A DNA stretch of 64,000 nt from Marilutibacter spongiae (GCF_014145325.1 NZ_JACHTF010000005.1:1-64000); one strand, 5' to 3'. Positions 29,542 through 39,349 are shown, numbered from the stretch's first letter. Notes: generated by a model from the sequence alone, not told the origin. Made by a program: numbers and translations.

Positions 29542-30617
29542 GCTGCGGTCTCCTTGCAGGCGTCGTGGAGGGGAGATTGGAGGGCGTTGCGGAGGATCGC
29601 GTCGATCTCGGCGACCTCCTTGAGGAATGCGTCGTGGCCGTACGGCGAGCGGATGACCTGGAGCCGGGCCGGGACCGGCAGCGCGTCGACGAGGGCATGC
29701 GCGTCGGCCAGCGGGACCAGCCGGTCCTCTTCGACCGCGACGACGGTGACCGGGACGCGAACGTCCGCCGGGTCCACCGCCTGCAGGTCGATGGACTCCG
29801 ACAGGCGCAGGTAGGCGGTCGGCGAGCTGCGGCCGACGAAGCGCGCGGCGCAGTGGTCGAGGTAGTCCTCGGCGCCCACGCGAACGCGCCCGTCGACGAC
29901 GCGCGCGGGAGCGAAACGGGCGTCGAACTCCCCGGGCGTGCGGTAGCTCAGGATCGCGAACTGGCGCGCCAGCCCGAGTCCGTGCGTCTCGTCGCACTGC
30001 AGTGCCCCGAGCGCGACCGCGCGGCGCTGCAGGGCGCGCCACGCACTGGCATAGGGATGGGCGCGATGGAATCCGCTGATCGCGACCAGCCGTCCCAGTC
30101 GCCCGCCGTGCAGGGCGGCGAACTGCAGGCCGACCATCGCGCCGTACGAACAGCCGACGAAGGCCTCGAGGCGGGCGATGTCCAGGCGATCGAGCAGCGC
30201 GGCGATCGCGTTGGCCTGGTCGGCGGGGTCGAGGGGCACGTCCAGGGCGCCATCGGCGCCCAGCCAGTCGAAGGACACGATGCGGTGGCGGAGCGGGTCG
30301 AGGGCCTGGCCCTCGCCGCCCTGCACCTGCCACCAGCCGGCTTCGGGATGGGCGGCGCTGGCCGCGACATGGCGGTCGGCGGAAATGCCGCCGCAGACGA
30401 AGACCGCCGGGAGGTCGGCCGCACCCACGCTTTCGTAGCGAAGGGTGACCGCGCGTCGGCCGGCGTGGCGCAGGTCCAGCTCAAGGGAAATCTCGCCACG
30501 CACCGCAAGGGGCGCTTGAAGCGCATCGTCGAGGCAGGCGTCGCTGGCCTGGCACGCGGCATCGGGGGCGGAAAGCGGGAACGCGTTCGAACTGTGGGCG
30601 AGGCTCATGGCGGACAT
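29538..30617 (-). CDS. metX: Homoserine O-acyltransferase, MetX type (probably O-succinyltransferase)
   Basis: The alpha/beta-hydrolase-fold protein (359 residues from ATG 30617, 356 from ATG 30608) activates homoserine for MetB. Nucleophile elbow is VGCSYGAMVGLQFAALHG, and the acid/His pair lies in EEDRLVPLADAHAL and SPYGHDAFLKE. It is shorter than classical MetX and the elbow reads GCSYGA rather than GGSMGG, so it belongs to a divergent branch. Operon context with metB and hom and the upstream SAM riboswitch support its role. Acyl donor (succinyl rather than acetyl) is inferred from Xanthomonadaceae relatives. Confidence 0.87.
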
Positions 30618-30718
30618 CCGATATGACGGGGCCATCGAGCCAGACGCACATCGCGCCGGCGAACCGGGCACGCAGCACGACCATCTTCCGGGGTCCGGGC
30701 GCATGCAGCTTCGCCGTG

Positions 30719-30802
30719 GACCACCGCAGGAATTGGCACCTTGTGCGACTTTCGTCGCACCGGTTGCCCCGACGTCCAAGGGCCTGTCCCTCAGTCGGTC
30801 TC
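30719..30802 (-). ncRNA. SAM riboswitch (S-box, SAM-I class) of the met operon
   Basis: On the minus strand the leader reads GAGGGACAGGCCC, then CGGGGCAACC, a GC hairpin GTGCGACgaaaGTCGCAC, and AGGTGCCAATTCCTGC. These are the conserved P2, P3 and P4/J cores of the SAM-I aptamer in the right order. Flanking GACCGAC and GGTGGTC can form P1. It lies between the promoter and metX, about 100 nt before the start codon. No T-rich terminator is visible after it, so control may be translational or by another attenuator. High SAM would shut the operon. Confidence 0.9.
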
Positions 30803-30816
30803 GATGGATGGAGCAC

Positions 30817-30846
30817 AGTCTGCACCCCGCCCCGCCGGATTGTCAA
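30817..30846 (-). promoter_or_regulatory. Promoter of the met operon
   Basis: On the minus strand a perfect -35 TTGACA (30841-30846) is followed after 18 bp by CAGACT (30817-30822). It lies just upstream of the riboswitch. Confidence 0.65.
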
Positions 30847-30939
30847 TCGCTTTATTGCGATGAAAGGATTGATTGATTCCGCCCCCCATCCGCGCCCGCG
30901 CCGACACCCACCGCGATTTCCCGAATACACTTCCCCACG

Positions 30940-32064
30940 ATGAACAGCCGACTGACCACAGCCGCCACCCTCCTGGCCCTGCTCGCGCTCGCCGCCTGCT
31001 CCACCGGGCCGCTCACCCGCGAAAGCTCGGGCAGCAGCCGGAACGCGATGCCGATGGCCGGCACGCATCCGACCCTGAACATCCCGGAGACCTTCGTCTC
31101 CGATGCCCTCGAGGGCGAGGAGCTGGACTCACTGGCGACCTGGCCCACGCCCGACGGCGGCACCTGGCTGATCGCCACCGCGAAGGCCAGCCATCGCCTG
31201 CGCGTGTTCGACGGCGATTCCGGCGCGCCCCTGCGCGTGTTCGGCGGCAAGGGCGAGGGCGCCGGGCAGTTCAAGCGCCCCAATGGCATCGCGGTGATGG
31301 GCGACCTGCTGTTCGTCGTCGAACGCGACAACCATCGCGTGCAGGTGCTGGCCCTCCCCGACTTCACCCCCTTGGGGACCTTTGGCGCCGACGTACTGCG
31401 CAGCCCCTACGGGATCTGGCTGCACGAGACCCTGCCGGGCGAGTACGACGCCTATGTCACCGACAGCTTCATGTACGGCGAGGAATACGACCAGGTCCCG
31501 GCCTGGGACGAGCTCGACGAACGGGTCAAGCGCTTCCACGTCGCGCGATCGCCGACGGACGGTGGCGTGCTCGCCCGGTTCCAGGGCGCGTTCGGCGACA
31601 CCTCGCCCGACACCGCGTTGCGCATGGTGGAGTCGCTCGCGGGCGACGCCGCCAACGACCGCCTGATGGTCGCCGACGAGGACCGTCGCCACGTGTCCAC
31701 GTTGCGCGAGTACACCCTGGACGGCCGCTATACCGGCAACAGCCTGCCCGACGCGACCTTCGGCGCCGAAGCCGAGGGCGTGGCCCTGTGGAACTGCCGC
31801 GATGGCCAGGGCTACTGGGTGGCGGTGGACCAGTTGGCGCCGCTGACGGTGTTCCTGCTGTTCGACCGCAACACGCTGGACTACGTCGGCAGCTTCGAGG
31901 GCGACACCACCTCCTATACCGACGGCATCACCCTGCATGCCGCGCCCACCCGCGCCTTCACTGGCGGCGTGCTGTATGCGGTGCACGACGACAAGGCCAT
32001 CACCGCCTTCGACCTTCGCGAAGTCGCCCGCGTGCTCTCGCTGGAGCACAATTGCACCGACTGA
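30940..32064 (+). CDS. Beta-propeller lipoprotein, NHL/phytase-like
   Basis: The 374-residue protein begins MNSRLTTAATLLALLALAAC with a lipobox (LAAC, Cys20). The mature part has propeller-like strands: GGTWLIATAKASHRLRVFD, KRPNGIAVMGDLLFVVERDNHRVQVL, SPYGIWLHE, DRLMVADEDRRHVSTLREY and GVLYAVHDDKAITAFDLREV. It resembles 3-phytase-like or NHL propellers, but I see no decisive active site. A TACACT (30926-30931) lies 8 nt before the ATG with no Shine-Dalgarno. It is divergent from the met operon. Function unknown. Confidence 0.75.
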   Translation: MNSRLTTAATLLALLALAACSTGPLTRESSGSSRNAMPMAGTHPTLNIPETFVSDALEGEELDSLATWPTPDGGTWLIATAKASHRLRVFDGDSGAPLRVFGGKGEGAGQFKRPNGIAVMGDLLFVVERDNHRVQVLALPDFTPLGTFGADVLRSPYGIWLHETLPGEYDAYVTDSFMYGEEYDQVPAWDELDERVKRFHVARSPTDGGVLARFQGAFGDTSPDTALRMVESLAGDAANDRLMVADEDRRHVSTLREYTLDGRYTGNSLPDATFGAEAEGVALWNCRDGQGYWVAVDQLAPLTVFLLFDRNTLDYVGSFEGDTTSYTDGITLHAAPTRAFTGGVLYAVHDDKAITAFDLREVARVLSLEHNCTD

Positions 32065-32103
32065 CCGGCGCTGCCGGCGACACCGTTTCCCGCGTCCACT
32101 GAC

Positions 32104-33036
32104 ATGCCCTCCCGACGCCCGCCTCCGTTCGCCACGTGCGCCGCACTGCTGGCGCTGTGGCTCGCGACCGGTCCGGCCCCTGTGCAAGCGGGCACCGTCT
32201 ATCGATGGACGGACCGCAACGGTGTCACCCACTACGGCGACCACCAGCCCGACGCGCCCACCACGCCCGTCAGCGAGATACCGGTCGATGCCGAGCCCGG
32301 GGCGATCGCACGTTTGCGGGTGGAAGCCGACGGCGGCCGCTACCTCGCCTGGGCCGACAACACCCTGGACGGCCCGATAGAGGTGATGCTGCATTTCAGC
32401 CAGCGCGACAACATCGTCGGCGCGCCGGCCCTGCCCGCACGTGCGACGGTGCCGGCCCACGGCAGCGCGCTGGTGTCGGTGCTCAGCGCCGCGACCCAGG
32501 GTCGCGGGGGCAGTTTCGAGTTGCGCATGGACAGCCTGCCCGGCGACCCCAATGCACGGCCGCGCGACGTGGAATACCAGATGCCGCTGGAGACGGCCGC
32601 GCTGGACATCGAGCAGGGCTACGGCGGCAGCTTCAGCCACGCCGACCCCGAGAACCGCCATGCGATCGACTTCGGCGCGCCCATCGGCACGCCGGTCCTG
32701 GCCGCCCGCGCGGGCCGCGTCATGCAGGTCGAGTCCGGGTTCGATCGCGCCGGCCTCAGCCAGGAGACCTACGGCGGCCGTGCCAACTACATCCGGATCC
32801 TGCACGACGACGGCACGATGGCGCTGTATGCCCACCTGAAGGCCAACGGCGTGCACGTGCGCGTCGGCCAGCAGGTCGAGGCCGGCCAGCGGATCGGCCT
32901 GTCGGGCAACACCGGCTTCACCACCGGGCCCCACCTCCACTTCGTGGTGCAGGTCAACCGGGGCATGCGCCTGGAGTCCCTGCCCTTCCGCATGCGTGGC
33001 CCGGCCGGCGCGCTGCGCTTCAGCGAACCCCGCTAG
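32104..33036 (+). CDS. M23 family metallopeptidase with N-terminal DUF4124
   Basis: The 310-residue exported protein has a signal peptide ending PVQAG, a DUF4124 segment (TVYRWTDRNGVTHYGDHQPD) at about 30-55, and a C-terminal LytM/M23 domain. Zn ligands are visible in ENRHAIDFGAPIGTPVLAA (H-x3-D) and TGPHLHFVVQV (H-x-H). The domain is a peptidoglycan endopeptidase or LytM-type factor in the periplasm. It follows the propeller lipoprotein by 39 nt and may share its transcript. Confidence 0.93.
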   Translation: MPSRRPPPFATCAALLALWLATGPAPVQAGTVYRWTDRNGVTHYGDHQPDAPTTPVSEIPVDAEPGAIARLRVEADGGRYLAWADNTLDGPIEVMLHFSQRDNIVGAPALPARATVPAHGSALVSVLSAATQGRGGSFELRMDSLPGDPNARPRDVEYQMPLETAALDIEQGYGGSFSHADPENRHAIDFGAPIGTPVLAARAGRVMQVESGFDRAGLSQETYGGRANYIRILHDDGTMALYAHLKANGVHVRVGQQVEAGQRIGLSGNTGFTTGPHLHFVVQVNRGMRLESLPFRMRGPAGALRFSEPR

Positions 33037-33060
33037 CGGGCCCCGGGACCGCACAGGCCC

Positions 33061-33066
33061 TATAAT
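33061..33066 (+). promoter_or_regulatory. prfC -10 element
   Basis: A perfect TATAAT stands 44 nt before the prfC ATG, in otherwise GC-rich sequence. No good -35 box is seen at 16-18 bp. Confidence 0.5.
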
Positions 33067-33110
33067 CCACGCCCCTGCTTGCCTTCCGGGCGCCCGCGCG
33101 CCCCGCCCGT

Positions 33111-34715
33111 ATGTCCGACGTTTCGCTCCAAGCCGCCCGCCGCCGCACGTTCGCGATCATCTCGCACCCCGACGCCGGCAAGACCACGCTCACCGAAAAG
33201 CTGCTGCTGTTCGGCGGCGCCATCCAGATGGCCGGCTCGGTCAAGGGCCGCAAGGCCGCGCGCCATGCGACCTCCGACTGGATGGCGCTGGAAAAGGAAC
33301 GCGGCATCTCGGTCACCAGTTCGGTGATGCAGTTCCCCTACGGCGACAGCATCGTCAACCTGCTCGACACCCCCGGCCACGCCGACTTCGGCGAGGACAC
33401 CTACCGCGTGCTGACGGCGGTGGACTCGGCGCTGATGGTGATCGACGTCGCCAAGGGCGTGGAGGAGCGCACGATCAAGCTGATGGAGGTCTGCCGCCTG
33501 CGCGACACGCCGATCATGACCTTCATCAACAAGCTCGACCGAGAGGGCAAGAACCCGATCGAACTGCTCGACGAGGTCGAAAGCGTCCTCGGCATCCAGT
33601 GCGCGCCGATCACCTGGCCGATCGGCATGGGCAAGCGCCTCAAGGGCGTTGTCCACCTGGTCTCGGGCGAGGTGCACCTGTTCGAACAGGGCCGCAACTT
33701 CACCCGCCAGGACTCGACCATCTTCCCCTCGATCGACGACCCCGCGCTCGAAGCGCGCATCGGCGCGGCGGCGATGGCGGAACTGCGCGAGGAGCTCGAG
33801 CTCGTCGAGGGCGCCTCGCATCCCTTCGACCTGGGCAAGTACCTTGCCGGCGAAGTGACCCCGGTCTTCTTCGGATCGGCGGTCAACAACTTCGGCGTGC
33901 AGCTGCTGCTGGATTTCTTCGTCGAACACGCCCCGGCCCCGCGACCGCGCGAGACGACCACGCGCGAGGTGGGCCCGACCGAGGCGAAGCTCTCGGGCTT
34001 CGTGTTCAAGATCCAGGCCAACATGGACCCGCAGCACCGCGACCGCGTCGCCTTCATGCGCGTGTGTTCGGGCCGCTTCAATGCCGGCATGAAGGCCTTC
34101 CACGTGCGCAGCGGCAAGGAAATGAAGCTCGCCAATGCGCTGACCTTCATGGCCAGCGACCGCGAGATCGCCGAAACGGCGTATCCGGGCGACGTGATCG
34201 GCATCCACAACCACGGCACCATCTCCATCGGCGATACGTTCACCGAAGGCGAGAAGCTGTCCTTCACCGGCATCCCCAACTTCGCTCCCGAGCTGTTCCG
34301 CCGCGCGCGCCTGCGCGACCCGCTCAAGCTCAAGCAGTTGCAGAAGGGCCTGGCCCAGCTGTCGGAGGAAGGCGCGACGCAGTTCTTCAAGCCGCTCATG
34401 AGCAACGACCTCATCCTCGGCGCGGTGGGCGTGCTGCAGTTCGACGTGGTCGCCTACCGCCTCAAGGACGAGTACGGCGTGGAAGCGAGCTTCGAGCCGG
34501 TCAACGTGGCCACCGCCCGCTGGGTCCGCTGCGCCAACGAGAAGAAGTTCGAGGAGTTCCGCGACAAGAACGCGGTGAACCTTTCGGTCGACGCCGCCGG
34601 CCAGTACGTGTACCTGGCGCCGACCCGGGTCAACCTGCAACTGGCGCAGGAACGCGCGCCGGACGTGGAGTTCCTCGCCACCCGCGAGCACGCCCACGCG
34701 GTCTCGGTGGACTGA
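33111..34715 (+). CDS. prfC: Peptide chain release factor 3
   Basis: The 534-residue translational GTPase recycles RF1/RF2 from terminated ribosomes. G1 is [16 protein letters not shown]2 [16 protein letters not shown]3 [14 protein letters not shown] and G4 [10 protein letters not shown]. The C-terminal half has RF3-type [12 protein letters not shown] and the final [16 protein letters not shown]. Length is normal and it is not EF-G or TypA. It is monocistronic from a TATAAT at 33061. Confidence 0.97.
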   Translation: MSDVSLQAARRRTFAIISHPDAGKTTLTEKLLLFGGAIQMAGSVKGRKAARHATSDWMALEKERGISVTSSVMQFPYGDSIVNLLDTPGHADFGEDTYRVLTAVDSALMVIDVAKGVEERTIKLMEVCRLRDTPIMTFINKLDREGKNPIELLDEVESVLGIQCAPITWPIGMGKRLKGVVHLVSGEVHLFEQGRNFTRQDSTIFPSIDDPALEARIGAAAMAELREELELVEGASHPFDLGKYLAGEVTPVFFGSAVNNFGVQLLLDFFVEHAPAPRPRETTTREVGPTEAKLSGFVFKIQANMDPQHRDRVAFMRVCSGRFNAGMKAFHVRSGKEMKLANALTFMASDREIAETAYPGDVIGIHNHGTISIGDTFTEGEKLSFTGIPNFAPELFRRARLRDPLKLKQLQKGLAQLSEEGATQFFKPLMSNDLILGAVGVLQFDVVAYRLKDEYGVEASFEPVNVATARWVRCANEKKFEEFRDKNAVNLSVDAAGQYVYLAPTRVNLQLAQERAPDVEFLATREHAHAVSVD

Positions 34716-34730
34716 CGCCTCCGCGCAGGC

Positions 34731-35348
34731 TCAGGACTCGATCAGGTGGACCCAGTCCGGGTCCGGCTGGTCCAGGTCGAAGTACTCGAAGATCAGGTGG
34801 ATGCGGTCGGTCGCGCCGGCGTTCTGCACGGCGTGGACGCCCATGTTGTTGACCTCCACCGCCTCGCCCTCGGCGAAATGGTGGCCGACGCCATCCACGT
34901 AGAAGGTCACCTGCGGGTTGGTCAACAACGGGACGTGGATCTTGTGCGGCCACTTGGCCGCCGGATTGGCATCGCGATGGGGCTTGATCACCCCGCCCGG
35001 CGCCATGCGCGCGAGCATCACCCGCGGGAAGTCCGCCCGGGCGTAGCCGTACGGAGCCACGGCCTGGGCCAGGATCGGCGCCAGCAGGCCGCGCCACGCG
35101 TCCCAGAGCGGCCGGTCGTGCGAGCCGCGCCAGTCGCGGAAGTCGTCGACGAAGCGGAACACGATGTGCCGCGTGCGGTCGAGCGCGTCGAAACGGTTGG
35201 GCTTGCCGGCGTTCTCGGCGTCCCAGGTCGCCTCGGGTATCGCCATAACCGCCTCGCGCAGCGCCGCCACGTCGAGCGTGCCCAGGCGACGGACCGCCGT
35301 GGTCTTGCGCGGGTTGGGGTACACGCCGATGGGGGCCTGGTCGTTCAC
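34731..35348 (-). CDS. Aspartyl/asparaginyl beta-hydroxylase-type 2OG-Fe(II) dioxygenase
   Basis: The 205-residue protein from GTG 35348 matches the AspH domain (PF05118). Fe(II) ligands are H124 and D126 (GGVIKPHRDAN) and H172 (MGVHAVQNAG), with the supporting IHVPLLTNPQVTFYVDG and EGEAVEVNN. Such enzymes hydroxylate Asp or Asn side chains in peptides or proteins. It follows the sulfotransferase gene by 19 nt on the same strand, so the two are probably one operon. Substrate unknown. It is convergent with prfC. Confidence 0.88.
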   Translation of the reverse strand: MNDQAPIGVYPNPRKTTAVRRLGTLDVAALREAVMAIPEATWDAENAGKPNRFDALDRTRHIVFRFVDDFRDWRGSHDRPLWDAWRGLLAPILAQAVAPYGYARADFPRVMLARMAPGGVIKPHRDANPAAKWPHKIHVPLLTNPQVTFYVDGVGHHFAEGEAVEVNNMGVHAVQNAGATDRIHLIFEYFDLDQPDPDWVHLIES

Positions 35349-35367
35349 GTCGGGCTCGGGGGCATCG

Positions 35368-36003
35368 TCAGAAAGCGTAGTCGAACAGTTCCAGGTCGCG
35401 GCGGTAGAGTTCGGCCACGCCATCGACCAGGGTCGGGTCATAGTAGTCCCGGTAGCGGGCGTGGCGCGAGGCGTTGACCTGGCCCAGGGGCGCGCTCGGG
35501 ATGCCGATGCGCGCGCAGATGGCGTCGTAGGACCCCTGCATGTCCTCCACCCGCCCGACCATGTCGGCCAGCAGTCGCCCATCCTCGCCGACCAGGAAAG
35601 AATGCTGCGGCTGGAACAGGACGTGCTGCATGGGCCGCAGCCTGAACAGCACGTGGTGCATGACCTCCCGGGGCTGGCGCTCGAAGCTGCCGTCGGCCCG
35701 GGTCATGAAGGCGCAATAGGACACGAAGCGGTCGAAGGGATTCCGCACGAAAGCGAACTTGAGGTAGGAGGCAAAGGCCTCCTCCCCCAGGTAAGGCCGC
35801 ACCTGCGCCAGCCCCAGGTGCCCGTGCGAGATCGCCGCGAGCTCGGGCCACGGGAAGCGCTTGTTGACGAACAGGCCCACCTGCTCGAGGTCGTCCGGGC
35901 CCATGTGCTCGCGCAGGGCCTGGCGCACGGAGTGCGTCCCGGTCTTGGGGATGGCGGCGAACACATAGCGGTGCAGGTGGGAAATGATCATCGAAAGCGG
36001 CAT
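35368..36003 (-). CDS. Sulfotransferase family 2 protein
   Basis: The 211-residue protein (MPLSMIISHLHRYVFAAIPK) has the PAPS 5'-phosphosulfate loop AAIPKTGTHSVRQAL and the 3'-phosphate motif KFAFVRNPFDRFVSYC, the layout of carbohydrate sulfotransferases of the HNK-1 type (PF03567). It would transfer sulfate from PAPS to a sugar or other hydroxyl. ATG 36003 is preferred; ATG 35991 is possible. A minus-strand TATGAT at 36019-36024 may be its -10. It is the upstream partner of the AspH-type hydroxylase gene. Confidence 0.86.
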   Translation of the reverse strand: MPLSMIISHLHRYVFAAIPKTGTHSVRQALREHMGPDDLEQVGLFVNKRFPWPELAAISHGHLGLAQVRPYLGEEAFASYLKFAFVRNPFDRFVSYCAFMTRADGSFERQPREVMHHVLFRLRPMQHVLFQPQHSFLVGEDGRLLADMVGRVEDMQGSYDAICARIGIPSAPLGQVNASRHARYRDYYDPTLVDGVAELYRRDLELFDYAF

Positions 36004-36093
36004 GGGGAACCGGGCGCCATCATAGAGGATCGCCACCGCCCGGCCGCGCCCGGCGCTGCTCGCACATTCGGTGGCGCACGGTAGGATACGGGC

Positions 36094-36771
36094 ATGGACG
36101 CCCCCGGCCTGACCCCTGGTTCCCCGCTCCCCTCCGCCGCGGAAGTCCGCGAGGAGTGGGCCAACGCCCTGACCCATGGACTGGGTGCCACCGCCGCCCT
36201 TGCCGGCGGCTCGGTGCTGATCACCCTGGCCGCGGTCCACGGCGACGGCTGGCAACTGGCCGGCGCGATCGTCTTCGGCATCTGCCTGCTGTTGCTGTAC
36301 GTGGCCTCGACGCTGTACCACGCCGTCCAGCATCCGGTGGCTAAAGCGCGGCTGAAGGTGTTCGACCATTGCGCGATCTACCTGCTGATCGCCGGGACCT
36401 ACACGCCCTTCACCCTGATCGGGCTGCGCGGCCCCTGGGGCTGGGGACTGTTCGCGGCGATCTGGGCGCTGGCGGTCGCCGGGGTGGTCTTCAAGCTCAT
36501 GTTCACCGGCCGTTTCAAGCTGCTCTCGACGCTGATCTACATCGCGATGGGCTGGCTGGTCATCGTCGCGATCAAGCCCTTGCTGGGCGCACTGGACGCC
36601 TGGACCTTCGGCTGGCTGCTCGCCGGCGGCGTCTGCTACACGCTGGGCACGGTGTTCTACCACCGCCCCTCGCTGCGCTACTCGCATGCGATCTGGCACC
36701 TGTTCGTGGTCGCCGGCAGCGTCTGCCACTTCATCGCCGTCACCGCCCAGGTGCTGCACACCGGCGATTGA
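36094..36771 (+). CDS. Hemolysin III / PAQR-family membrane protein
   Basis: The 225-residue inner-membrane protein has seven hydrophobic segments and the family motifs EEWANALTHGLGA, YVASTLYHAVQH, KVFDHCAIYLLIAGTYTPF and the terminal SHAIWHLFVVAGSVCHFIAV. The conserved Ser-His-Asp-His residues form a metal site in PAQR homologues. Role in bacteria is uncertain (membrane homeostasis is suggested for the family). TAGGAT at 36082-36087 is 6 nt before ATG 36094, suggesting a leaderless transcript. It is divergent from the sulfotransferase gene. Confidence 0.93.
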   Translation: MDAPGLTPGSPLPSAAEVREEWANALTHGLGATAALAGGSVLITLAAVHGDGWQLAGAIVFGICLLLLYVASTLYHAVQHPVAKARLKVFDHCAIYLLIAGTYTPFTLIGLRGPWGWGLFAAIWALAVAGVVFKLMFTGRFKLLSTLIYIAMGWLVIVAIKPLLGALDAWTFGWLLAGGVCYTLGTVFYHRPSLRYSHAIWHLFVVAGSVCHFIAVTAQVLHTGD

Positions 36772-36925
36772 CGCTTTCGCGGGGGCGCATCCGCGCTTCA
36801 ACCCAAGCGTTTCATGAACGGCGCGGACGCAGTTTCACCCCTGCTTGATGCCCGCCTGCCGATGGTGGGGCCACGCTTCCATGGCGAGCCCCGATGCCAC
36901 GACCGCCGCGCCCCTGGTGCATTCA

Positions 36926-38887
36926 ATGAACACCGCGCCCGCCACGCCCCCAGCGGGGCGCGCCAGCCGGTCGGTTCGTCGGTTGCGCGGGCGCCCGCTG
37001 TGGTGGGTGTTCGGCGTGCTGGTCGCGGGCATCGTGCTGCTGCTCGTGCTGTGGGACTGGAACTGGTTCAAGGGACCGCTCGAGCGCCGGGTGCACGCCG
37101 CCACCGGTCGCGAGCTCGAGATCGCGGGCGACCTCGACGTCGACCTGGGCTGGACGTCTACCGTGCGCGCCGACCGGGTGCGCTTCTCCAACGCGGCGTG
37201 GTCCGACGCCCGGGACATGGCGAGCGCCGAACGCGTGGAAGTCGACCTGGCCCTGTGGCCCTTGCTCTCCGGGACCGTGCGCCTGCCCGACATCCGCCTG
37301 CAGGGCCCCGAACTGCGGCTGGAGACCGGACCGGAGGGGCGCGGCAACTGGGTCCTGGACACGACCCCCGGCGGGCGCTTCCAGACCGAGTTCCGCCGCG
37401 TCGAAATCGACGCGGGCCGATTGCACTTCCTCGACGCCGGGCGCGACACCGACATCGAGGTCGCGGTACGCACCGTCGAAGACGCGGCGTCGCCGTCCCC
37501 GCCGATCGTGGTCGAAGGCAAGGGCCGCTGGCAGGGCAATGCGTTCACGCTCGAGGGGCGCGCCGATTCGCCGCTCGACCTGCGCGATGCCGACAGCCCT
37601 TATCGCATCGACGCCAGGGCCAAGGCCGGCGCTACGCGGGCCCATGCGCAGGGCACCCTGCTCGACCCCCTTCGCCTGCGCGGCTTCGACCTGCAACTGG
37701 CCCTCGCCGGCCGCGACCTCGCCGACCTTTACCCCCTGATCGGGATCGCGATCCCGCCGACGCCGCCCTACACGCTCGACGGTCGCTTTACCCGGCAAGG
37801 GACCGTGTGGCGCTACGACGATTTCGAGGGCAAGGTCGGCGACAGCGACCTGTCCGGCGACGCCAACGTCGATACCGCCGGCGAACGCCCCTACCTGCGC
37901 GCGAACCTGCAATCCAGGCGGCTGGACTTCGACGACCTCGCCGGGTTCGTCGGCGGCGCCCCGCAGTCCGGTGGCGGTGAAACCGCGAATGCCGAGCAGG
38001 CCCGGGAGGCCGCGGCCCAGGCGGCACGCGCCCGGGTGCTGCCCGACACCCCGTATCGGCTGGACAAGCTGCGCACGATGGACGCCGACGTGCGGCTGGA
38101 GGCGGCCCGCATCAACGCGCCCCGCCTGCCCCTCGACGACATGGTCGCGCACCTGCTGCTCGAGGACGGCGTGCTTCGGCTGGATCCGCTGGACTTCGGC
38201 GTCGCCAACGGCCACCTGCGCACCACCCTGCGCATGGACGCCCGCGAGGACACCCTGCGCACGCGCGCCGACATCCAGGCGCGAGGCCTCGACCTCGCCC
38301 AGTTGCTGCCGACGGTCGAACTGGCACGCAACGCGATCGGCAAGGTCGGCGGCCAGTTGCGCATCGATACCACCGGCAACTCCGTCGCCGACATGCTCGG
38401 ACGGGGCGACGGCAAGGTACTGGTGGGCATGGGCCGGGGATCGATCAGCAACCTGCTCATGGAGATGGCGGGTATCGACCTGGCCGAGATCATCAAGTTC
38501 GAACTGACCGAGGACAAGATGATCCCGGTGCGTTGCGCCTTCGGCGACTTCGACCTGGAAGACGGGGTGATGACGGCCAACAGCCTGGCCTTCGACACCA
38601 CCGACACCCTGCTGCTGGGCGAGGGCAGGATCGACCTGGGCCGCGAGCGGCTGGACCTCACGATCCGCCCGCGACCGAAGGACCGCAGCCTGTTGAGCCT
38701 GCGCGCGCCGTTGAAGCTCGACGGCAGCTTCCGCTCGCCTTCGATCCGGCCCGACATCGGCGCCCTGGGCCTGCGCGGCGCCATCGCCCTGGCGCTGGGC
38801 AGCATCACGCCGCCGGCGGCGCTGCTCGCGACCATCGAGACCGGACCCGGCGAGGACACCGGTTGCGGGGGCCAGTACGCGAAGTGA
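36926..38887 (+). CDS. AsmA family protein
   Basis: The 653-residue protein has a basic N-terminus, one transmembrane helix (PLWWVFGVLVAGIVLLLVLW) and a long periplasmic AsmA/DUF748-type part starting GPLERRVHAATGRELEIAGDLDVDLGWT. The C-terminal AsmA_2 block (MAGIDLAEIIKFEL, MIPVRCAFGDFDLEDGVMTANSLAFDTTDTLLLGEG, GRERLDLTIRPRPKD, PLKLDGSF) is well preserved. AsmA-like proteins are bridge-type lipid carriers between the membranes. ATG 36926 is chosen for the short cytoplasmic tail; ATG 36881 is an alternative. Confidence 0.92.
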   Translation: MNTAPATPPAGRASRSVRRLRGRPLWWVFGVLVAGIVLLLVLWDWNWFKGPLERRVHAATGRELEIAGDLDVDLGWTSTVRADRVRFSNAAWSDARDMASAERVEVDLALWPLLSGTVRLPDIRLQGPELRLETGPEGRGNWVLDTTPGGRFQTEFRRVEIDAGRLHFLDAGRDTDIEVAVRTVEDAASPSPPIVVEGKGRWQGNAFTLEGRADSPLDLRDADSPYRIDARAKAGATRAHAQGTLLDPLRLRGFDLQLALAGRDLADLYPLIGIAIPPTPPYTLDGRFTRQGTVWRYDDFEGKVGDSDLSGDANVDTAGERPYLRANLQSRRLDFDDLAGFVGGAPQSGGGETANAEQAREAAAQAARARVLPDTPYRLDKLRTMDADVRLEAARINAPRLPLDDMVAHLLLEDGVLRLDPLDFGVANGHLRTTLRMDAREDTLRTRADIQARGLDLAQLLPTVELARNAIGKVGGQLRIDTTGNSVADMLGRGDGKVLVGMGRGSISNLLMEMAGIDLAEIIKFELTEDKMIPVRCAFGDFDLEDGVMTANSLAFDTTDTLLLGEGRIDLGRERLDLTIRPRPKDRSLLSLRAPLKLDGSFRSPSIRPDIGALGLRGAIALALGSITPPAALLATIETGPGEDTGCGGQYAK

Positions 38888-38920
38888 AGACCCGGCGCCG
38901 GATGGGTGGCGCGGGCGGGC

Positions 38921-39349
38921 TCAGCTGGCGATGTAGCGCTGGAGCTGGTCGAGCTCCAGTTGCTGGTCCTCGATGACCGCCTTGACCAGGTCGCCGATCG
39001 AGACGACGCCTTCCACGTGGCCGTCGCGCACCACCGGCAGGTGGCGGATGCGGCGTTCGGTGACGCTGACCATGCAGCGATCGACCGTGTCGTCGGGACT
39101 GACGGTGAACACGTCGGCGGTCATGATCACGCTGACCGGCGTGGTGGACGACGCCCGCCCCTGCAGGACGACCTTGCGTGCGTAATCGCGCTCGGACACG
39201 ATGCCCGCCAGCCGGGGGCCGTCCATCACCAGCACCGCGCCGATGCCCTTCTGCGCCATCAGCCGGATCGCATCGACCACCGGGGTATCGGGTGCCACCG
39301 AATGGATGTCAGGTGACTTCGCTTCGAGCAGTTGTCGAACGGTCCGCAT
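38921..39349 (-). CDS. Two-CBS-domain protein
   Basis: The 142-residue protein MRTVRQLLEAKSPDIHSVAP has a CBS pair: first with VDAIRLMAQKGIGAVLVMDGPRLAGIVSERDYARKV, second with VIMTADVFTVSPDDTVDRCM, RRIRHLPVVRDGHVEGVVSIGDLVKAV. Stand-alone CBS pairs bind adenine nucleotides and act as energy sensors. ATG 39349 has AGGAGG (minus strand, 39355-39360). Its first 41 nt lie inside the end of the upstream glycosyltransferase gene in another frame. Confidence 0.93.
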   Translation of the reverse strand: MRTVRQLLEAKSPDIHSVAPDTPVVDAIRLMAQKGIGAVLVMDGPRLAGIVSERDYARKVVLQGRASSTTPVSVIMTADVFTVSPDDTVDRCMVSVTERRIRHLPVVRDGHVEGVVSIGDLVKAVIEDQQLELDQLQRYIAS

